From JBBRTJ01 sp038244535 (lineage in GTDB: Bacteria > Actinomycetota > Acidimicrobiia > Acidimicrobiales > Ilumatobacteraceae): a stretch of 13,330 nucleotides of DNA. The translations under genes were made by a program, and so were the position numbers. The stretch covers positions 1 through 13,330 of the forward strand of contig JBBRTJ010000100.1 in the NCBI GenBank assembly GCA_038244535.1, written 5' to 3'. This document shows positions 5,343 to 10,938 of this stretch, piece by piece (position 1 is the first letter of the stretch; the number at the start of each line of letters is the position of its first letter). The notes under the pieces were generated by a model. It ran no database searches, was not told the origin of the DNA, and saw nothing but the letters and a program-made list of their open reading frames with translations.

Positions 5343-6802
5343 GCGCCCTCGGGGACGTGCTGGAGGTCGCCGCACGACGAGCCGGTCGGCAGGACCTTGG
5401 TCGGGTTGGCCCGCCCGGCAGGATCGAACGCGGCCCGCATCCAGCCCTGGGTCTCGAGGTCGGTCGGGGTGAACATCAGCGCCATGAAGTCGCGCTTCTC
5501 GAGTCCGATGCCGTGCTCGCCCGACAGGACTCCGCCCGCTGCCACCGAGGCCCGCACGATCTCCTCGCCGGCGGCGTGGACTCGATCGAGCACCCCCGGC
5601 TCACGGGCGTCGAACACCAGCAGCGGGTGGAGGTTGCCATCGCCGGCGTGGAACACGTTCATCACGATCAGGTCGTGGCGCTCCGCGATGGCGTAGACCT
5701 GCCGCAGCACCTCGACCAGGCGGGCGCGGGGCACGACGGTGTCGTGCAGGTAGTAGTTCGGCTTGATGCGGGCGATGGCCCCGAAGGCGTTCTTGCGGCC
5801 CTTCCAGATGGCGGCTCGCTCGGCCTCGTCGGCCGCCACCCGCACGGTCCGTGCCCCGTGGGCGAGTCCGATCTCGGTGACCCGGTCCACCGCGGCCTCG
5901 ACCCCGGCGGGCAAGCCGTCGAGCTCGACGATCAACACAGCCGCCGCATCGAGCGGGAAGCCGGCGTGGACGAACTCTTCGACGGCGCGGGTGATCAGCG
6001 CATCCATCATCTCGAGCGCAGCAGGCACAAGGCCTCCGGCGATGATGGCACTCACGGTGGCAGCACCGTCGTCGACCGAGGTGAAGTCGAGCAGCAAGGT
6101 CCGCACTGACGGCGGGTTCGGGGTCAGCCGCACGGCAATGGCCGTGGCTATGCCGAGCGTGCCCTCGCCGCCGACGAAGGCGCCGCGCAGGTCGTAGCCG
6201 GCGGGCTCAGGATCGAGGCCACCGAGCAGTGCGACCGTTGCGTCGGGCAGGACGACCTCGACGGCGAGCACGTGCATCGACGTCACGCCCGAAGCGAGGC
6301 AGTGCGGGCCGCCAGAGTTGGTGGCCACGTTGCCGCCGATCGAGCAGCTCTGCTGGCTGGACGGATCGGGCGCGAAGTGCAGGCCGTGGCGGGTCACCGC
6401 CTTGGTGAGGTCGAGGTTGAGCACTCCTGGTTGCACCCAGGCCACGCGCTCGTCGACGTCGACGGACAGGACCTGGTTCATCTTCGTGGTCACGATCACG
6501 ACCGGTGGCAGCCCGTCGACCACCACGGGCACCGCCCCGCCTGCGAGCCCGGTTCCCGAGCCGCGGGCGACGAACGAACGACCGTGGCGAGCGGCGGTCG
6601 CCACGCAGGCCCGGACCTCGGCCGTGGTCAGCGGGAAGCACACGACGCCCGCGGTCCCCGGCAGGGTCGAGGCATCGCTGCGATACAGGCCGAGCTCCAT
6701 CGCACCGGTGCGGACCCGGTCGGGAGCGAGAGCCGCGACGAGGTCGGCGACCAGAGCATCGGTTGCCGGTGCAACCATGGGACGGGACACCGCAGTCGTC
6801 AC
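5333..6802 (-). CDS. glcD: Glycolate oxidase catalytic FAD subunit GlcD
   Basis: This is the FAD-linked catalytic subunit that oxidises glycolate (and often D-lactate) to the 2-oxo acid. The 489 residues match the usual length of about 490-500. The FAD-binding PCMH domain includes PLTTAEVRACV (58-68), FVARGSGTGLAGGA (77-90), DPSSQQSCSIGGNVATNSGG (146-165) and GGEGTLGI (211-218). The substrate/cap domain ends with FHAGDGNLHP (384-393), SGEHGIGLEKR (427-437) and FDPAGRANPTKVLP (459-472), all diagnostic for GlcD/D-lactate dehydrogenases. The GTG at 6802 is preferred because TACGGT ends 7 nt before it; ATG 6778 (residue 9) is the alternative. The frame is open for about 790 bases further upstream, but that part is the shadow of the divergent gene. 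It overlaps glcE by 10 bp, and start codons of glcD and the divergent gene are only 33 bp apart. Confidence 0.93.
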   Translation of the reverse strand: MTTAVSRPMVAPATDALVADLVAALAPDRVRTGAMELGLYRSDASTLPGTAGVVCFPLTTAEVRACVATAARHGRSFVARGSGTGLAGGAVPVVVDGLPPVVIVTTKMNQVLSVDVDERVAWVQPGVLNLDLTKAVTRHGLHFAPDPSSQQSCSIGGNVATNSGGPHCLASGVTSMHVLAVEVVLPDATVALLGGLDPEPAGYDLRGAFVGGEGTLGIATAIAVRLTPNPPSVRTLLLDFTSVDDGAATVSAIIAGGLVPAALEMMDALITRAVEEFVHAGFPLDAAAVLIVELDGLPAGVEAAVDRVTEIGLAHGARTVRVAADEAERAAIWKGRKNAFGAIARIKPNYYLHDTVVPRARLVEVLRQVYAIAERHDLIVMNVFHAGDGNLHPLLVFDAREPGVLDRVHAAGEEIVRASVAAGGVLSGEHGIGLEKRDFMALMFTPTDLETQGWMRAAFDPAGRANPTKVLPTGSSCGDLQHVPEGAWI

Positions 6803-6815
6803 CTCGCCGACCGTA
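6803..6815 (-). promoter_or_regulatory. Putative leaderless -10 element of glcD
   Basis: Minus-strand TACGGT (6810-6815) followed by 7 nt and the glcD GTG at 6802. There is no room for a Shine-Dalgarno sequence. Its -35 region would fall on the start of the divergent gene at 6836, so the two promoters should overlap. Confidence 0.45.
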
Positions 6816-6821
6816 GCGCCG

Positions 6822-6835
6822 TAGTGTTCGCGCCC
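6822..6835 (+). promoter_or_regulatory. Putative leaderless -10 element of the cysteine-rich protein gene
   Basis: TAGTGT (6822-6827) followed by 8 nt and the ATG at 6836. It matches TANNNT and lies only 6 bp from the divergent glcD -10. No ribosome binding site is seen. Confidence 0.4.
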
Positions 6836-7576
6836 ATGCCCGCCCCCGTCCCACCGCCGGACGACCTGCACGAGTGGCTGTCGTTCGAAGATCCGGTCGA
6901 GGACCGCACCTGGATGTTCGACGTGACGTTCCTGCTGTCGCCCTGGAGCTGCATCTACGGGCACGGCTGCCAGGGCGTGCTGACGGGACCGGCTGAGGCG
7001 CTGGCCCAAGGGTGCTGCTCGTACGGCGCCCACTTCCTCGACGACGACGACGTGGTCAACGTCGTCGAGCACGCCACCCGGTTGACCGACGAGCAGTGGC
7101 AGTTCCGCAAGCGGGCCAAGCGGAGCGGCTTGATGACGACCGACGCCGACGGGGTGCGCACCACCCGGCTCGTCGATGGCGCCTGCATCTTCCTCAACCG
7201 ACCGGGCTTTGCCGCCGGGGCCGGTTGCGCGCTGCACTACGCCGCCGTCAGCGCCGACGAGCGGCCGCTCGACTGGAAGCCCAACGTGTGCTGGCAGCTC
7301 CCGCTTCGCCAGCACGACGAGAGCGACGACTACGGCCACATGACCTCGACGGTGCGGGAGTGGAAGCGCCGCGACTGGGGTCCCGGCGGCTTCGAGTTCC
7401 ACTGGTGGTGCACCGAGAGCCCCGATGCTTTCGTCGGCCATGACCCCGTGTACGTCTCGATGCACGACGAGCTCATCGAACTCATCGGCGCCGAGGTCTA
7501 CGACGTGCTCGTCACCCAGCTGCGGGCGCGGGGCCGGCGGGTGTCGATCCCCCATCCCGCCGTGCGCCGAACGTAG
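6836..7576 (+). CDS. Cysteine-rich putative metal-binding protein (YkgJ/DUF3109-like)
   Basis: This 246-residue soluble protein is of uncertain function. The cysteines are Cys39, 45, 60, 61, 117, 131, 152 and 192. The arrangement of Cys45-x14-CC (GCCSYGAHFLDDDD), then a helical stretch (72-98), CIFLN (117) and GCALH (130-134) resembles the Cys-rich clusters of the YkgJ and DUF3109 families, which are thought to chelate zinc or iron; the comparison is from memory of those patterns and is not a search result. There is no signal peptide or membrane segment. The C-terminal half has aromatic-rich segments (EFHWWC at about 187-192) with no known motif. The ATG at 6836 follows a TANNNT element by 8 nt. 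The downstream hydrolase begins 34 bp after its stop, so the two are probably cotranscribed. It may be an uncharacterised actinobacterial family. Confidence 0.75.
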   Translation: MPAPVPPPDDLHEWLSFEDPVEDRTWMFDVTFLLSPWSCIYGHGCQGVLTGPAEALAQGCCSYGAHFLDDDDVVNVVEHATRLTDEQWQFRKRAKRSGLMTTDADGVRTTRLVDGACIFLNRPGFAAGAGCALHYAAVSADERPLDWKPNVCWQLPLRQHDESDDYGHMTSTVREWKRRDWGPGGFEFHWWCTESPDAFVGHDPVYVSMHDELIELIGAEVYDVLVTQLRARGRRVSIPHPAVRRT

Positions 7577-7595
7577 GAGCAACGCCAAGGAACCC

Positions 7596-7602
7596 GAGGA
7601 GG
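7596..7602 (+). promoter_or_regulatory. Ribosome binding site of the alpha/beta hydrolase gene
   Basis: GAGGAGG, 8 nt before the ATG at 7611. It is one of the strongest Shine-Dalgarno sequences in the window and fixes the start, although the frame stays open upstream to 7425. It fits translation of a second gene from the transcript begun before 6836. Confidence 0.8.
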
Positions 7603-7610
7603 TTCACCCC

Positions 7611-8753
7611 ATGAGCAAGGTCGGTGCAGCACTCGGACAAGGGAGTCGACGAGCCCGCACCGGAGCGGCTCGTGCGCTCTCGATGGCATCGGATCGGCTG
7701 GATGCCGGCGGGACCTGTCCCGTCCCATGGATCCCTACGCCGCTCACGCCGGTGCTGTGGGGCTGGGCCGATCACGGACCAGCCGACGGCGCCCCCACGA
7801 GCGTGCGGGTGTGGTACCCGTCGCTGAGCGGCGGCATCGTGATCCCGCCCGGCTGCTTCGAGGTGCGCTCACGGCGGCGAACCCCGCGGCCTCCCACCAT
7901 GGCGGCGGCCGCCTCGCCCATCTTGCAAGGCTGCACCCGGTTCCCCTTGATCGTGCTCGTGCACGGCCAGTGCCTCACCGACGACAACCCGCACGTTCAC
8001 TGGAACGACATCGCCTCATCGTTGGCCCGAAGCGGCTACATCGTGGCCGCGCCCAACTTCGGAGGCGGCATCGACTTCCAGAGCGAGGTCGTCTTTGAGC
8101 AGCTCGACGCCACCATCCGCTGGATTCGATCGTCGACCCAGTACGGCGCCCTCACCTACCCGTGGGACATCGGCCTCGCCGGCCACTCCTATGGCGGCCT
8201 GCTGGCGATGCGGTACGCGCTCACGGCCCGCCAACCGCCGGTGGCGGCCCTCGCCGTGCTCGGTTCGGCCATCTCCGAGGACATAGCCACGCTCGATGCC
8301 CTGCGCAACAACTACGGGAGCGGCCGGCTGTTCGCCTTCGGCGGCGCCGATGTCTTTGGTCAGGTGCCTGACCGGAACTGGTCGCAGGCAGCCGGCCCGG
8401 GCCATGCACTACGAATCGACGTGGCGAACCACTGGGATTGCTTCCCACCACCCACCCCGTGCGCCGATGGCTTTACCGAACGCGGTGAGTGCGACCGCAG
8501 CTGGCGCCTCACCACCGACGCGGTGACGATCTTCTTCGGCACCTACCTGCACCCCCACCTCGGCACGCTGCCACCGGGCCACCTCCCACCGTCGCTGATC
8601 CCGCCCCCGCTGGTGCTCACCCCCGAGCAGGAGCCCTACGCAACCGGTCACCTTCAAGGCTTCGCTGGTTTGACGACAGGTAGCGCGTGCCACGGCACGA
8701 GCCGTTGGCGCACGAGCTTCCTACCCGACACCGGCTCGACCGAGTTCGGCTGA
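7611..8753 (+). CDS. Alpha/beta hydrolase (dienelactone hydrolase/lipase-like)
   Basis: This is a 380-residue serine hydrolase. The oxyanion-hole loop is LIVLVHGQ (113-120), the nucleophile elbow is GHSYGG (Ser193), the likely acid is Asp247 (FAFGGADVF) and the likely catalytic His is His274 (VANHWDCF). An insert of about 30 residues with an Arg-rich run (RSRRR) precedes the core strand. The PNFGGG segment (148-153) after strand 4 resembles dienelactone hydrolase or platelet-activating-factor acetylhydrolase-type enzymes, so an esterase acting on small or lipid esters is likely; the substrate is unknown. There are eight cysteines (36, 82, 108, 121, 277, 284, 294, 360), many for a protein with no visible signal peptide. 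The stop TGA (8751-8753) directly abuts the typA stop on the other strand. It follows the cysteine-rich gene by 34 bp. Confidence 0.85.
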   Translation: MSKVGAALGQGSRRARTGAARALSMASDRLDAGGTCPVPWIPTPLTPVLWGWADHGPADGAPTSVRVWYPSLSGGIVIPPGCFEVRSRRRTPRPPTMAAAASPILQGCTRFPLIVLVHGQCLTDDNPHVHWNDIASSLARSGYIVAAPNFGGGIDFQSEVVFEQLDATIRWIRSSTQYGALTYPWDIGLAGHSYGGLLAMRYALTARQPPVAALAVLGSAISEDIATLDALRNNYGSGRLFAFGGADVFGQVPDRNWSQAAGPGHALRIDVANHWDCFPPPTPCADGFTERGECDRSWRLTTDAVTIFFGTYLHPHLGTLPPGHLPPSLIPPPLVLTPEQEPYATGHLQGFAGLTTGSACHGTSRWRTSFLPDTGSTEFG

Positions 8754-10583
8754 CTAGCCCCGCTTGTTGGCCCGGCGGCGGTCGGCTTCTTGCAGCTGGC
8801 GCTTGCGGATCCGGATGTTGCCGGGGGTGATCTCGACCAGTTCGTCGTCGGCGATGAACTCGATGGCCGTCTCGAGGGTGTGGATGCGCGGAGGCGACAG
8901 CTTCGAGCCCTCGTCGTGGCTGTGGGTCCGCATGTTGGTCTTCTCTTTGGGCCGCACCGCGTTGACGACCATGTCCTCGAAGCGGGCGCTCTCACCGATG
9001 ATCATGCCCTCGTAGACCTGCGCGCTCCCCCCGAGGAACAGCTCGCCTCGCAACTGCAGGTTGTCGAGCGCGTAGGGCGTGGTCATGCCGAGGCGATCGG
9101 AGATCATCGCCCCGCCGGTGCGGTGCGGCAGGTCGCCCTGCCACGGCAGCCATCCGGCGTGGTGCTGGTGGAGCAGAGCCGTGCCCCGGGTGGCGGTGAG
9201 CAGCAGAGACCGGAAGCCGATGAGGCCACGGGCGGGAGCCTCGAAGGTGACCACGGTGCGACCGGGATCGCCGGGGCGCAGGTCGGTGACCTTGCCCTTG
9301 CGGGGGGCCAGGGCCTGGGTGACGGTGCCGACGTGCTCGTCGGGGACGTCGACGACACCACGCTCGAGCGGCTCGAGGCGCTTGCCGTCGACCTCCTTGG
9401 TGATGACCTCGGGTCGGCTCACCTGGAGCTCGTAGCCCTCGCGCCGCATCGACTCGATCAGCACGGCGAGCTGGAGCTCGCCTCGGCCTGCGACCTCGAG
9501 GATGTCGGGCGAGTCGGTCTCGTGCAGCTTGATGCTGACGTTGCCGAGGATCTCGCGCTCGAGGCGCTCGCGCAGGTGGCGGGAGGTGAGGAACTTGCCC
9601 TCGCGTCCGGCGAGCGGCGAGGTGTTGACCCCGAAGGTCATGCGCAGCACCGGTTCGTCGACGACGATCCGGGGCAGCGCGACGGGGTTCATTGCATCGG
9701 CCAGCGTGTCGCCGATCTCGACTTCGGGGAAGCCGGCGACGATGAACAGGTCGCCGGCCGACAGCTCGTCGACCTCGGTCCGCCCGATGCCGGAGAAGGC
9801 CATGAGCTGGCTGAGCTTGCGCCGCAGCGGGGCCTGGCCCTCGTCCGCTTCGCACAGGGCGATCATCTCGTTGCGGCGCAGGACGCCGTTCTGGACCCGG
9901 CCGATGGCGAGTCGGCCGAGGTAGTCGGACGCGTCGAGGTTGGTCACGATCGCCTGGAGCGGCGCGTCGGGGTCGCCGGTGGGCGCGGGGATCGTGCGGA
10001 TGATGGCATCGAGGAGCGGCGACAGATCGGCCTCGACGGGCGGCATGCCGATGCCCTCCATCGCCCTGCCCTCGCGGGCCACCGCCGAGATGATGGTGAA
10101 GTCGATGTGGTGCTCGGAGGCCTCGAGGTCGAAGAAGAGCTGGTAGATCTCGTCGAGGACCTCGTCGGGGCGAGCGTCGCCGCGATCGACCTTGTTGACG
10201 ACCACGACCGCCGGCAAGTCGAGGGCGAGCGCCTTCTGCAACACGTAGCGGGTCTGGGGCAGCGGACCCTCGGCGGCGTCGACGAGCAGCAGCACGCCGT
10301 CGACCATGGTCAGCGCCCGCTCGACCTCGCCGCCGAAGTCGGCGTGGCCGGGGGTGTCGACCAGGTTGATCTTGGTGCCCTTGTAGTTGATGGACGCGGC
10401 CTTGGCGAGGATGGTGATCCCCCGCTCGCGTTCTTGATCGTTGGAGTCCATGACTCGGTCGACCACGGCCTGATGCGCGCTGAAGGTCCCGGTGGCACGC
10501 AGCAGCGCGTCAACGAGAGTGGTCTTGCCATGGTCGACGTGCGCGACAAGCGCAACGTTGCGAAGCGAAGGGGAGGTGCTCAT
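8754..10583 (-). CDS. typA: Ribosome-associated translational GTPase TypA/BipA
   Basis: This GTPase of the EF-G/LepA type binds the ribosome and supports 50S assembly and growth under stress or cold. The 609 residues are the usual full length. The G domain has the P-loop AHVDHGKTT (14-22), switch I RGITILAK (54-61), switch II DTPGHADFGGEVER (76-89) and the guanine motif NKVD (130-133). Domain II follows (about 205-300), then the EF-G III/V-like domains with GRGELQLAVLIESMRREGYE and the family-specific C-terminal domain (MRTHSHDEGSKL, LETAIEFIADDELVEITP, IRIRKRQL). The start ATG at 10583 has GAGGAGG 14 nt upstream, a longer spacing than usual. A small charged protein gene ends 42 bp upstream on the same strand, so the two probably share a transcript. 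The 3' end meets the hydrolase stop codon with no gap. Confidence 0.97.
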   Translation of the reverse strand: MSTSPSLRNVALVAHVDHGKTTLVDALLRATGTFSAHQAVVDRVMDSNDQERERGITILAKAASINYKGTKINLVDTPGHADFGGEVERALTMVDGVLLLVDAAEGPLPQTRYVLQKALALDLPAVVVVNKVDRGDARPDEVLDEIYQLFFDLEASEHHIDFTIISAVAREGRAMEGIGMPPVEADLSPLLDAIIRTIPAPTGDPDAPLQAIVTNLDASDYLGRLAIGRVQNGVLRRNEMIALCEADEGQAPLRRKLSQLMAFSGIGRTEVDELSAGDLFIVAGFPEVEIGDTLADAMNPVALPRIVVDEPVLRMTFGVNTSPLAGREGKFLTSRHLRERLEREILGNVSIKLHETDSPDILEVAGRGELQLAVLIESMRREGYELQVSRPEVITKEVDGKRLEPLERGVVDVPDEHVGTVTQALAPRKGKVTDLRPGDPGRTVVTFEAPARGLIGFRSLLLTATRGTALLHQHHAGWLPWQGDLPHRTGGAMISDRLGMTTPYALDNLQLRGELFLGGSAQVYEGMIIGESARFEDMVVNAVRPKEKTNMRTHSHDEGSKLSPPRIHTLETAIEFIADDELVEITPGNIRIRKRQLQEADRRRANKRG

Positions 10584-10625
10584 GTGGGGGTAGCCGCCCT
10601 CCTCGGGCGGGTGGAGCGGACGGGC

Positions 10626-10820
10626 CTAGCGCTCGTCCTCGTCGTCGTCTTCGTCATCGTCGAACGACACCCCGTACCGCTCTGCTATGGCGGCGTAGTC
10701 GTCGTCATCGGTAGGAGCGGCAGTCTGCGTGGGACGGGGAGCGAACCCCCCGAACGCCTCGGGACCGGACTGCTTGAGCTTGCGCGCCTCTTCGAAGCGG
10801 CGATGTCGACCCTTTTTCAC
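10626..10820 (-). CDS. Small basic/acidic hypothetical protein upstream of typA
   Basis: This is a 64-residue protein with a split charge pattern. Residues 1-17 are strongly basic (MKKGRHRRFEEARKLKQ), a Pro/Gly/Ala linker follows (19-36), and from 38 on it is acidic (DDDDYAAIAERYGVSF, then 13 of the last 11-14 positions Asp or Glu apart from the final Arg). No enzyme motif or membrane segment is present. The GTG at 10820 is chosen because GGAG lies 7 nt upstream and the residues before it in frame look non-coding; an ATG at 10919 would overlap the divergent promoter region. The layout recalls small actinobacterial proteins such as DUF3073 (basic start, acidic tail), but I cannot claim membership. 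Position 42 bp before typA suggests cotranscription and perhaps a ribosome- or RNA-linked role. Confidence 0.65.
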   Translation of the reverse strand: MKKGRHRRFEEARKLKQSGPEAFGGFAPRPTQTAAPTDDDDYAAIAERYGVSFDDDEDDDEDER

Positions 10821-10861
10821 AGCAGGGCTCCGAGGGGTTAGCGACGTGACATTGAGATGAC

Positions 10862-10867
10862 AGTGTA
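10862..10867 (-). promoter_or_regulatory. Possible -10 element for the small gene and typA
   Basis: Minus-strand TACACT fits TANNNT and would start transcription about 35-40 nt before the GTG at 10820, leaving room for the weak GGAG ribosome binding site. The intergenic stretch 10821-10938 otherwise shows only the GH13 -10 at its far end. Weak evidence. Confidence 0.25.
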
Positions 10868-10926
10868 GCGGAGCGAGTCCGTCGAGCCCGGGACGGGCAT
10901 CGGCTGTGTCCGCCGTCACCCCCGAC

Positions 10927-10938
10927 TACGGTCGCCCC
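10927..10938 (+). promoter_or_regulatory. Putative leaderless -10 element of the GH13 gene
   Basis: TACGGT (10927-10932), exactly 6 nt, then the GTG at 10939. This is the same hexamer and spacing as for the methyltransferase gene (3019-3031). It supports GTG 10939 rather than the in-frame ATG at 10906. Confidence 0.5.

Noticed and set aside
6803..7588. The glcD frame extended upstream to 7588 (751 residues)
   Set aside because: The additional 262 residues are the antisense shadow of the cysteine-rich protein gene. The GlcD family starts near residue 1-9 as annotated, and a -10 element is present there.
8790..10841. A 683-codon plus-strand open frame antisense to typA and the small gene
   Set aside because: Its translation is low-complexity Asp/Glu/Gly/Leu/Val without any domain, while the opposite strand encodes an unmistakable full-length TypA. 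Long antisense frames are expected in high-GC DNA.
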